DNA of 47,659 nt from NCBI GenBank assembly GCA_002711415.1, contig PARI01000017.1, forward strand, positions 320,140-367,798, read 5' to 3'. The DNA comes from Phycisphaerae bacterium. GTDB lineage: Bacteria > Planctomycetota > Phycisphaerae > Phycisphaerales > SM1A02. The notes beneath the pieces were generated by a model. The model searched no databases, was not told the origin of the DNA, and saw only the letters and a list, made by a program, of their open reading frames with translations. Both the position numbers and the translations under genes were made by a program. Below, in pieces: positions 41,040 through 47,659 of the stretch; position 1 is the stretch's first letter, and every line of letters begins with the position of its first letter.

Positions 41040-41987
41040 TCAGATCGTCGTCGTGCAGGAGTCGAACATCGATGTCGAGAGATATCGTTCGCCGAAGCTG
41101 CATGCGAAGGTCACCAGGACCTTGCCCTTGTTCTCTGGGCGTGCGGCGATCCTTGCAGCGGCACATACGTTTGCGCCAGTGGAGACGCCTGCGAAGATCC
41201 CTTCCTTGAGGGCCAGCTGACGAGCCCAGTATTCCGCTGCGTCATTGCCGATGGTTTCGATCGAGTCGATCAGCGATGTGTCGCAGTTGGCTGGTATGAA
41301 GCCGGCACCGATTCCCTGGATTCTGTGGGGCGCTGGACGTCCGCCTGAAAGAACAGGAGATGCCTCGGGTTCGACCGCGATCGCCTTGATGTCCTTGTTC
41401 ATTGATCTGAGGTGACGCGTCACCCCCGTGATTGTGCCTCCTGTCCCGACTCCTGCGATGATCATGTCGACCTGGCCATCGGTGTCCTTCCAGATCTCCG
41501 GTCCAGTCGTCTTCTGATGGACAGCCGGGTTCTCCGGGTTCTCGAACTGTCGAGGCATCCAACTGTCACTGGTTGCCTCGTGAATCTGGCTCGCCCTCTG
41601 GATCGCACCCGGCATCCCCTCGGCGGCAGGGGTCAGTTCGAGCCGTGCGCCGAGCGAGTGCAGGAGCTTCCGACGTTCCAGGCTCATCGATTCAGGCATC
41701 GCCAGGCACAACTTGTATCCCTGTGCGGCACAGACGTGTGCCAGGGCGATACCGGTGTTTCCGGAAGTCGGTTCAACGATGAGCGTGTCCGGCGAGATCT
41801 GTCCCGACGCAATGCCTCCCTCGATCATCGCCAGGGCGATCCTGTCCTTGATGCTGTTCATCGGGTTGAAGAATTCGCACTTCAGAAGCACCGTGGCATG
41901 ATCAGTCGGGATCAGCCGCCCCAGGTGGACCAGGGGGGTTCCATGGATCGTCTGGACGATCGACTCGTACGTCCTTGGTTCGTCCAT
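41040..41987 (-). CDS. cysK: Cysteine synthase (O-acetylserine sulfhydrylase)
   Basis: This 315-residue PLP enzyme matches CysK length. The PLP lysine is Lys47 in FNPMNSIKDRIAL. EPTSGNTGIALA carries the substrate loop, and GVGTGGTITG binds the PLP phosphate. It makes cysteine from O-acetylserine and sulfide. The ATG at 41987 is preferred; ATGs at 42011 and a longer frame to 42044 are possible. The cysE gene lies divergently 100 bases away. The CysE product ends in Ile, the residue known to insert into the CysK active site in the cysteine synthase complex. Confidence 0.95.
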   Translation of the reverse strand: MDEPRTYESIVQTIHGTPLVHLGRLIPTDHATVLLKCEFFNPMNSIKDRIALAMIEGGIASGQISPDTLIVEPTSGNTGIALAHVCAAQGYKLCLAMPESMSLERRKLLHSLGARLELTPAAEGMPGAIQRASQIHEATSDSWMPRQFENPENPAVHQKTTGPEIWKDTDGQVDMIIAGVGTGGTITGVTRHLRSMNKDIKAIAVEPEASPVLSGGRPAPHRIQGIGAGFIPANCDTSLIDSIETIGNDAAEYWARQLALKEGIFAGVSTGANVCAAARIAARPENKGKVLVTFACSFGERYLSTSMFDSCTTTI

Positions 41988-42073
41988 TGTCGTTTCGGAC
42001 CCCTTGTTCATTAAAACTGGCCTCCAGTGCGGCTGTATCGGCATGATCGGTCCTCGACACGAGTTGTTTCACG

Positions 42074-42079
42074 TACCAT
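42074..42079 (+). promoter_or_regulatory. -10-like hexamer TACCAT before cysE
   Basis: TACCAT (42074-42079) ends seven bases before the ATG at 42087, with no Shine-Dalgarno sequence between. It is one of six such sites in the window and fits a leaderless start, but the hexamer is weak. Confidence 0.25.
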
Positions 42080-42086
42080 GCCCACC

Positions 42087-43079
42087 ATGGCAGATTCCGA
42101 GCCGACACCTGTGGGTGACTCCCCCGATCCGTCCACGACCCTCGGCCGGCCGGTCATTGATCAGATCGCCGACCGGATCACGGAGTCGATCAATGCAGAC
42201 CCGAGGATCCATCGTCCTCAGGCTTCCCCGCCGCCTGACCAGGGCACGATCACCAGCATGCTCGATACGATCCAGTGGCTGCTGTTCCCTGGATTCACAC
42301 CTCCGTACGGGCTTGCCGGGGAGGACCTGGCATCCGAGGTCAGGCACAGGCTCGGGCTGGTCGCCGAACTGCTTTCCAGCCAGGTTTTCAACGCTCTCAG
42401 GGATCAGTCTGAACGGTCAAGCGGGAAGGGACTGCCACCAGCGGAGCAGGAGCAGGCTGCGGCGGTGCTCACGCGTCGGTTCATCGAGGAGATTCCAAGG
42501 CTGGGTCATCGTCTCAGCCTTGATGTCCAAGCCGCCTACGACAACGATCCTGCTGCACGGAACCCGGACGAGATCATCCACTGTCATCCGGGCCTCAGGG
42601 CATTATGGATCCACCGGATCGCCCACTGCCTGCACTGTCTCGAGGTTCCATTGATCCCGAGAATGATGTCCGAACACGCTCACTCGATCACCGGGATCGA
42701 CATACATCCGGGTGCTCGCATCGGCGACAGTTTCTTCATTGATCACGGTACGGGCGTCGTCATCGGCGAGACATCGATCATCGGCAGCCATTGCAGGATC
42801 TATCAGGGCGTCACGCTTGGCGCGGCTATCTTCGAACGGGATGACCAGGGGCAGTTGCTTCGCGGAACCAAGCGACATCCCACGCTTGAGGATCACGTCA
42901 CTGTCTATTCCGGTGCGACCATACTTGGTGGAACGACGATCATCGGAGCAGGCACACAGGTTAACGGTGGAGTATTCCTGACCAAGAGCGTTCCGCCGGG
43001 CCATGTTGTTCGCGCTCCGAAATTCGAGTTGACGATACGAAGCAATCCAGAGATGCCACCTTCGTCGTTCCAGATCTGA
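42087..43079 (+). CDS. cysE: Serine O-acetyltransferase
   Basis: This 330-residue protein has a helical N-terminal domain and a left-handed beta-helix. Family marks are HAHSITGIDIHPGARIGDSFFIDHGTGVVIGET (with the catalytic His/Asp), YQGVTLGA and GTKRHPTLEDHVTVYSGATILGG. It acetylates serine with acetyl-CoA, the step before CysK. The last residues are PSSFQI: a C-terminal Ile, as needed for docking into CysK. The N-terminus is longer than in E. coli CysE, as in the large SAT group. The start may be the ATG at 42087 or 42078. Cysteine feedback on this enzyme is known in the family. Confidence 0.94.
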   Translation: MADSEPTPVGDSPDPSTTLGRPVIDQIADRITESINADPRIHRPQASPPPDQGTITSMLDTIQWLLFPGFTPPYGLAGEDLASEVRHRLGLVAELLSSQVFNALRDQSERSSGKGLPPAEQEQAAAVLTRRFIEEIPRLGHRLSLDVQAAYDNDPAARNPDEIIHCHPGLRALWIHRIAHCLHCLEVPLIPRMMSEHAHSITGIDIHPGARIGDSFFIDHGTGVVIGETSIIGSHCRIYQGVTLGAAIFERDDQGQLLRGTKRHPTLEDHVTVYSGATILGGTTIIGAGTQVNGGVFLTKSVPPGHVVRAPKFELTIRSNPEMPPSSFQI

Positions 43080-43115
43080 TGAAACGTTCACCGTCGGGCA
43101 GGGCGTGCGTCCTTC

Positions 43116-43124
43116 TGCTATAAT
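43116..43124 (+). promoter_or_regulatory. Extended -10 promoter of acnA
   Basis: TGC-TATAAT (43116-43124) is a perfect -10 with the extended TG. The -35 region is weak, which extended -10 promoters tolerate. The predicted start near 43131 gives a leader of about 27 bases carrying GGAGG (43147-43151) before the ATG at 43158. Confidence 0.7.
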
Positions 43125-43157
43125 GCAAGGTCCTGAACGACTTGATGGAGGTGTTCG

Positions 43158-45902
43158 ATGAGCCTTGATGACCTGATCGTTTCAGCCAGTACCGCCATCT
43201 CGACACCACTTGGAGAACGCAGGATCTACAGGCTCGATGCGCTCAAGCAGATCGGCGACATCGATCGGCTTCCACTGAGCATCAAGGTCCTGCTGGAGTC
43301 CTGCCTTAGAAGGTGTGACGGACACATCGTCACTCCCGAGCATGTTCAGGCCATCTCCAGGTACGACGCAGCCAGCGTAGGCCAGCAGGAAATCCCGTTC
43401 ATGCCTGGTCGTGTGGTGCTCCAGGACTTCACCGGGGTTCCCTGCGTGGTCGATCTCGCAGCCATGCGAGGCGCGATGAAGCGGCTCGGAGGCGATCCGT
43501 CCAAGGTCAATCCACTGGTTCCCTGCGACCTGGTCATCGATCACTCCATCCAGGTGGATGAGTTCAACTCGGAGATCGCTCTCTCGATCAACAACCGCAA
43601 GGAGTTCGACCGTAACCAGGAGCGATACGAGTTCCTCAAGTGGGGCCAGGAGGCATTCGACAACTTCCGCGTCGTGCCCCCGGCGACTGGAATCGTTCAC
43701 CAGGTCAATCTCGAGCACCTGGCGAAGGTCGTCTGGGATTCCGACGGCGTGCTCTATCCGGACTCGCTCGTCGGTACCGACAGCCACACCACCATGATCA
43801 ACGGCCTCGGCGTCGTTGGCTGGGGCGTCGGGGGCATCGAGGCCGAGGCGGTGATGCTTGGTCAGCCGGTATACATGCTGCTTCCAGAAGTGATCGGGGT
43901 GAAGCTTCAGGGCCGGATGCCCGAGGGAACGACCGCGACGGATCTGGTCCTTCGAGTGACCGAGATCCTCCGAGAACATGGTGTCGTCGGCAAGTTCGTC
44001 GAGTTCTTCGGCGAGGGTCTGGATCACATGCCGCTGGCCAACAGGGCGACGATCGCCAACATGGCACCTGAGTACGGCGCCACGATCGGGTTCTTCCCGG
44101 TGGATCAGCAGACGCTCACATACCTCGAGTTGACTGGTCGCTCGTCCGAGCTGATCGAGACCGTCGAGCAGTACACGCGGGCACAGGGCCTCTGGCTTGA
44201 GCATGGGACCCAGCCGGCCTTCACATCCGTGATCGAGGTGGACCTGTCCACGATCGAGACCTCGCTGGCCGGTCCAAGGCGTCCACAGGACCGGATCGAG
44301 CTCAGCCGGATGCGATCACAATGGCACCGGGATCTTGCGGACACGTTCGGGAAGCCGGACCAGGTCGAGATGACCCGCCCGGATCGCTGGATGAACGAAG
44401 GTGGTGATGGAAATGAAGCTGAAGCTTCGGCCATGGTCGCCTCTCCCCCGGCCGGACTGGTTGACATGGATGGCTGCCAGTTTGAATTGAGAAACGGAGA
44501 TGTGGTCATCGCAGCCATCACGAGTTGCACCAATACAAGCAATCCGAGCGTCATGATCGGTGCCGGGATGCTTGCGAGGAACGCGGTCCAGCGGGGCCTC
44601 TCGAGAAAACCGTGGGTCAAGACCTCCCTGGCTCCCGGTTCCCAGGTCGTGACCGACTACCTCCAGAAGGCCGACGTGCTCGATGACCTCGAGCGGCTCG
44701 GATTCCATGTCGTCGGCTACGGGTGCACCACGTGCATCGGTAACTCCGGTCCCCTCGACGATTCGATCGTCGAGGCGATCGAGCATGCCGACCTCGCAGT
44801 GACGAGTGTGCTCAGCGGCAACCGGAACTTCGAGGGGCGCATCCATTCGCATGTGAAGGCGAACTACCTTGCCTCCCCTCCGTTGGTTGTTGCCTATGCG
44901 ATCGCAGGAACCATTGACATCGACCTTCTGGTAGATCCGATCGGCCAGGACAAGGATGGCAATGACGTTTTTCTCAAGGACATCTGGCCTTCTTCGGATT
45001 CCATCGAGCAGTTGGTCGAGCAGTCACTCGGCGACAAGCAGTTCAGGGAGAAATATTCGGATGTCTTTTCCGGCTCAGAGGAATGGCAGCAGATCGCCAC
45101 CTCCGGATCCGAGTACGAGTTCTCCGACCAGAGCACGTATATCCAGGAGCCACCATTCTTCCTGAATATGACGCTGGATGTTCCCCAGATCGAACCCATC
45201 AGGGATGCCAGGTGCCTCGTGCTGCTTGGGGATTCGGTGACGACGGATCATATTTCTCCTGCCGGCTCGATCAAGCCCGACTCTCCAGCTGGCCAGTATC
45301 TCAAGGACAATGGCGTTTCAGTCTCGATGTTCAACAGTTTCGGGTCAAGGCGAGGAAACGACCGGGTCATGACACGAGGCACCTTCGGTAACATCCGTAT
45401 CCGGAATCGACTGGCTCCCGGGACCGAGGGGGGTGTCACGACCGACTTCACCGATGGCAAGGTCAAGTCGATCTACGAGGCAAGCCTCGAATACGCACGT
45501 GAGGGAATTCCCCTGGTCGTCCTCGCTGGTGTCGACTATGGAATGGGTTCCTCCCGTGATTGGGCCGCCAAGGGAACCAACCTGCTTGGTGTCAGGGCCG
45601 TCATCGCCCGCAGCTTCGAACGCATTCACAGGAGCAATCTCGTCGGAATGGGTGTCCTGCCTCTGGTCTTCAAGGAAGGCCAGTCCTACGAGACACTGGG
45701 CCTGGATGGCACGGAGCGATTCGACATCGATGTGCCGAAGGATCCCAGTCCACGACAGGTAATCAGCGTCACGGCGACCCGTTCGGATGGAAGCACTGTC
45801 CACTTTGACACGACATGCCGTATCGACACTCCTGTCGAGGTCGACTACTACCGCAATGGTGGTATTCTCCACGCGGTCCTCCGCCGCATGGCAAAGAACT
45901 AA
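43158..45902 (+). CDS. acnA: Aconitate hydratase A
   Basis: At 914 residues this is the AcnA/IRP type. It has [47 protein letters not shown] and [13 protein letters not shown], whose three cysteines hold the 4Fe-4S cluster. The C-terminal swivel domain has [14 protein letters not shown] and [20 protein letters not shown]. It isomerises citrate to isocitrate in the TCA cycle. Homologues also bind RNA when the cluster is lost, which cannot be judged here. A strong extended -10 and a GGAGG site precede it. It is 78 bases downstream of cysE and probably transcribed on its own. Confidence 0.97.
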   Translation: MSLDDLIVSASTAISTPLGERRIYRLDALKQIGDIDRLPLSIKVLLESCLRRCDGHIVTPEHVQAISRYDAASVGQQEIPFMPGRVVLQDFTGVPCVVDLAAMRGAMKRLGGDPSKVNPLVPCDLVIDHSIQVDEFNSEIALSINNRKEFDRNQERYEFLKWGQEAFDNFRVVPPATGIVHQVNLEHLAKVVWDSDGVLYPDSLVGTDSHTTMINGLGVVGWGVGGIEAEAVMLGQPVYMLLPEVIGVKLQGRMPEGTTATDLVLRVTEILREHGVVGKFVEFFGEGLDHMPLANRATIANMAPEYGATIGFFPVDQQTLTYLELTGRSSELIETVEQYTRAQGLWLEHGTQPAFTSVIEVDLSTIETSLAGPRRPQDRIELSRMRSQWHRDLADTFGKPDQVEMTRPDRWMNEGGDGNEAEASAMVASPPAGLVDMDGCQFELRNGDVVIAAITSCTNTSNPSVMIGAGMLARNAVQRGLSRKPWVKTSLAPGSQVVTDYLQKADVLDDLERLGFHVVGYGCTTCIGNSGPLDDSIVEAIEHADLAVTSVLSGNRNFEGRIHSHVKANYLASPPLVVAYAIAGTIDIDLLVDPIGQDKDGNDVFLKDIWPSSDSIEQLVEQSLGDKQFREKYSDVFSGSEEWQQIATSGSEYEFSDQSTYIQEPPFFLNMTLDVPQIEPIRDARCLVLLGDSVTTDHISPAGSIKPDSPAGQYLKDNGVSVSMFNSFGSRRGNDRVMTRGTFGNIRIRNRLAPGTEGGVTTDFTDGKVKSIYEASLEYAREGIPLVVLAGVDYGMGSSRDWAAKGTNLLGVRAVIARSFERIHRSNLVGMGVLPLVFKEGQSYETLGLDGTERFDIDVPKDPSPRQVISVTATRSDGSTVHFDTTCRIDTPVEVDYYRNGGILHAVLRRMAKN

Positions 45903-45952
45903 TTTTCTTCAGCAATACCGCAGTCACTTTCTGATCTCGTCCCGGCCATCGG

Positions 45953-45958
45953 TACCGT
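45953..45958 (+). promoter_or_regulatory. -10-like hexamer TACCGT before the ComF-like gene
   Basis: TACCGT (45953-45958) ends six bases before the ATG at 45965. There is no ribosome-binding site. The hexamer matches the -10 consensus poorly. It is listed as part of the recurrent spacing pattern. Confidence 0.2.
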
Positions 45959-45964
45959 GTGATC

Positions 45965-46699
45965 ATGCGCCCGCTTCGGGAGATCATCGATGGCATGCAT
46001 CGTCTCGAGCACGCTTGGTTGGGAACGACACCGGCCGATCTCGAGTGGTCAAGCATGCTGCGCCGCGTGAAGCCGGATCCTCTCGATGCCTGGTGCCACG
46101 TATGTGGATCATCACTACCGGGAGCAGGATGCGAATGCTGGTGTGAACAACGATCATGTGATGCCGTTTCAACTTTCAATCGGATCTGCAGGCTTGCTCG
46201 GTATGACAGGTTCATGTCGACCCTGCTCAAGCAGTTCAAGTACGACGGACACTGGATCATCGGGCGCGTACTTGGTCGACTTCTTGGTCGCCAGTTGACA
46301 TGCATGATCCCGAATCTACGGCCCGGTGCCGTCGTTGTGCCGATTCCATCGCCCTGGATCCGCCTTGTCAGCAGTCGCCTGGATCATGCTTCACTGATTG
46401 CTCGGTCCCTGTGTGGAGAGTTGTCACTGTGTATGCATCGTCCAATTCGACAGGTCGCCGGTCCACGCCAGGTCGGGCTCGATCGGTCCAGTCGTATGAC
46501 TCGAGGAGATCGGTTCAGGCCCGGCTGGCTCAGGTCCAGCAGGGAACAGATCAGGAGGAAACAGGTCATTCTCGTGGATGATGTCAGGACAACTGGAAAA
46601 ACACTGGATCAGGCTTCAGCGACTCTCCATGCACTTGGGGCGTGTGAGGTCATCGCCGCCGTCGTGGCGGTGGCAGATCAACGCGAGGCTTATATATGA
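45965..46699 (+). CDS. ComF-family phosphoribosyltransferase-like protein
   Basis: This 244-residue protein has a zinc-ribbon-like N-terminus with Cys44, Cys47, Cys56, Cys58 and Cys60 (WCHVCGSSLPGAGCECWC). It then has FKYDGHWIIGRVLGRLLG, VVPIPSPWIR and the C-terminal PRPP-type motif VILVDDVRTTGKTLDQA. This is the ComF layout. ComF proteins act in DNA uptake in naturally competent bacteria, and many homologues are annotated as amidophosphoribosyltransferase-like with unclear roles. No other competence gene is nearby. It lies just before the AT-rich region ahead of the rRNA operon. Confidence 0.88.
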   Translation: MRPLREIIDGMHRLEHAWLGTTPADLEWSSMLRRVKPDPLDAWCHVCGSSLPGAGCECWCEQRSCDAVSTFNRICRLARYDRFMSTLLKQFKYDGHWIIGRVLGRLLGRQLTCMIPNLRPGAVVVPIPSPWIRLVSSRLDHASLIARSLCGELSLCMHRPIRQVAGPRQVGLDRSSRMTRGDRFRPGWLRSSREQIRRKQVILVDDVRTTGKTLDQASATLHALGACEVIAAVVAVADQREAYI

Positions 46700-46868
46700 T
46701 CTAAAGTGTTTGTATATAATGATTTATAAAATCTTATATTGAGACATTATCCATGCGAACCAGGGCTGATGCCTGCCGTATCGTTACTCTACGACCATTG
46801 GGCGGTCCATTCAGGAGCTGCCCAGGGCATGAATTTGAACTTCCACCCGTTTCAATGCCTTCAGGCGG

Positions 46869-46896
46869 TTGACAGCGGAGGTTGGCAACGTAACAT
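46869..46896 (+). promoter_or_regulatory. Candidate rRNA operon promoter
   Basis: TTGACA (46869-46874) is a perfect -35. After a 16-base spacer, TAACAT (46891-46896) matches the -10 at four of six. The start region is GCCCCG, a GC-rich discriminator typical of stringently controlled rRNA promoters. Confidence 0.55.
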
Positions 46897-46969
46897 GCCC
46901 CGTTCCGGATCATTTTGTTGATCTTGGATTTACGAGCCCCGGGCTCATGACGAGCTTGGGGGTTGTTCT

Positions 46970-46981
46970 TGCTCTTTGACA
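46970..46981 (+). promoter_or_regulatory. boxA-like antitermination element
   Basis: TGCTCTTTGACA differs by one base from the classic rRNA boxA TGCTCTTTAACA. It lies in the leader about 360 bases before 16S and should bind NusB/S10 in the transcript. Confidence 0.7.
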
Positions 46982-47181
46982 AGTGAACAGATGGAATGCC
47001 GCGAGGATGTGACTGCTGGCTCGACATGATCACAACATGTCGTTCCAGGAGTAACCCACGGGTGTCGGTATCACAGTCGACAACCATGGGACATCCTTGT
47101 GATGCCCGGACAGGACCTTTCCATGGGGCCTGTCCACGCAGGTACAGCATGTGCCTGCATTTAGTGATGTTCCTAAAACCT

Positions 47182-47204
47182 CCGACAGGTCAGCCACCTG
47201 TCGG
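47182..47204 (+). repeat. Leader hairpin upstream of 16S rRNA
   Basis: CCGACAGGT (47182-47190) and ACCTGTCGG (47196-47204) are perfect 9-bp arms around a five-base loop. It is followed directly by a second hairpin with arms 47205-47212 and 47230-47237 enclosing GGACC/GGTCC. These are likely pre-rRNA structures. Confidence 0.6.
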
Positions 47205-47341
47205 CACCGATTGGACCTTGGTCCGATGGAATCGGTGAATGACCGACCGGGTGCATGACGCATTTTCAATGCAGAAGTATTCGGTCGCCAGGCGAACTTT
47301 CATATCGAAGCAACCAGGGCTTTGCCCTGAAGCAACGAACA

Positions 47342-47659
47342 AAATTGAAGAGTTTGATCCTGGCTCAGATTGAACGCTGGCGGCATGGCTAAAACATGCA
47401 AGTCGAACGCGAAAGTACCTTCGGGTGCGAGTAGAGTGGCGAAAGGGCGAGGAATACATTCCCACGTACCCCAAGGTCAGGGATAGCTCGGGGAAACCCG
47501 GATTAATACCTGATGTGGTGCTTCGGCATCAAAGGCTTGCCGCCTTGGGAGCGGGGAATGTCCTATCAGGTTGTTGGTGAGGTAACGGCTCACCAAGCCG
47601 AAGACGGGTAGCGGGTGTGAGAGCATGACCCGCCGCATCGGGACTGAGACACTGCCCGG
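47342..47659 (+). rRNA. 16S ribosomal RNA, 5' part
   Basis: The sequence from 47349 (AGAGTTTGATCCTGGCTCAG) is the universal 27F site, E. coli position 8, so position 1 falls at 47342. It continues ATTGAACGCTGGCGGCATG and, near the window edge, GGACTGAGACACTGCCCGG, the end of the conserved helix before the V3 region. Only about 318 bases are present; the rest of the gene and any 23S/5S genes lie outside the window. The ACTGCCC variant at this helix is common in planctomycetes. Placement to genus is not possible by eye. Confidence 0.98.

Larger units (their letters stand above)
46700..47341 (+). other. rRNA promoter and leader region
   Basis: These 642 bases carry no gene. The first about 50 bases (46691-46740) are strikingly AT-rich with TATAAT at 46715-46720. 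Further in come a promoter (46869-46896), a boxA (46970-46981) and a highly structured leader: a 9-bp stem 47182-47204, a long hairpin 47205-47237, and CAGGGC/GCCCTG (47315-47329) shortly before 16S. This is as expected for antitermination and pre-rRNA processing. Confidence 0.65.

Noticed and set aside
43182-44204. 340-codon minus-strand frame inside acnA
   Set aside because: Antisense shadow of a well-conserved enzyme; composition and lack of motifs argue against a gene.
1-47659. Mobile elements, prophage or integrative element
   Set aside because: No transposase, integrase, phage structural gene or terminal repeats could be recognised anywhere in the window.

Overview
The window looks like a chromosomal stretch from a planctomycete, most likely of the class Phycisphaerae. 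The grounds are a dockerin-like C-terminus (paired Asp/Asn/Gly loops followed by GAWRR) on a secreted multihaem protein, a PEP-CTERM-type sorting tail (VPAP...GLAGLAARRRRR), planctomycete-style STAS/RsbW and secretin proteins, and the start of a 16S rRNA gene at the right edge. No transposase, integrase, phage gene, CRISPR array or tRNA is visible. The assignment is inference; the 16S start (47342 onward) would settle it.

Layout. 1-2709: 3' part of a secretin gene, a strong terminator, an STAS antagonist plus RsbW-like ATP-binding pair, and a TM2 protein. 2779-6759: a DUF4139 exported protein, 16S dimethyltransferase (rsmA), and convergent RNase Y (rny). 7332-9161: a duplicated ABC-2 permease without an ATPase. 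9173-16794: a five-CxxCH cytochrome with a dockerin tail, a lipoprotein, an oligopeptide-type ABC permease and binding protein separated by an opposite-strand UbiA-like gene, and an exported helical protein. 16966-21425: a TPR-like exported protein, pyrE and a GH57 enzyme.

21382-35094 is one 13.7 kb minus-strand block for surface-glycan synthesis. In transcription order it holds a Wzx-type flippase, GT4 glycosyltransferase, methyltransferase, PglC-type initiating sugar-phosphate transferase, DegT aminotransferase, WlbA/WbpB-type oxidoreductase, WbpD-type N-acetyltransferase, membrane-bound PglF/WbpM-type 4,6-dehydratase, AsnB-like amidotransferase, a CBS-aminotransferase fusion, and an O-antigen ligase/polymerase-like protein. 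Several genes overlap by 1-4 bases, so they are probably translationally coupled. Together they read as synthesis of a diacetamido-uronic acid and a 4-amino-sugar nucleotide, assembly on a lipid carrier, flipping and polymerisation or ligation.

35623-38619: a small PEP-CTERM exported protein with 22-bp-spaced repeats at its promoter, next to a cytoplasmic histidine kinase / sigma-54-type response regulator pair. 39093-41015: an exported protein with GRGGQ repeats at both ends and an EF-hand loop. 41040-43079: divergent cysK and cysE. 43158-46699: aconitase (acnA) and a ComF-like protein. 46700-47659: rRNA promoter and leader with a boxA, then the first about 318 bases of 16S rRNA.

Nothing here is clearly a wholly new system. 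The strongest leads are the CBS-aminotransferase fusion within the glycan cluster, the repeat-bearing PEP-CTERM promoter beside a two-component system, the double-ended RGG/EF-hand protein, the dockerin-tailed multihaem cytochrome, and a recurring -10-like hexamer 6-8 bases before SD-less start codons, which suggests leaderless mRNAs.
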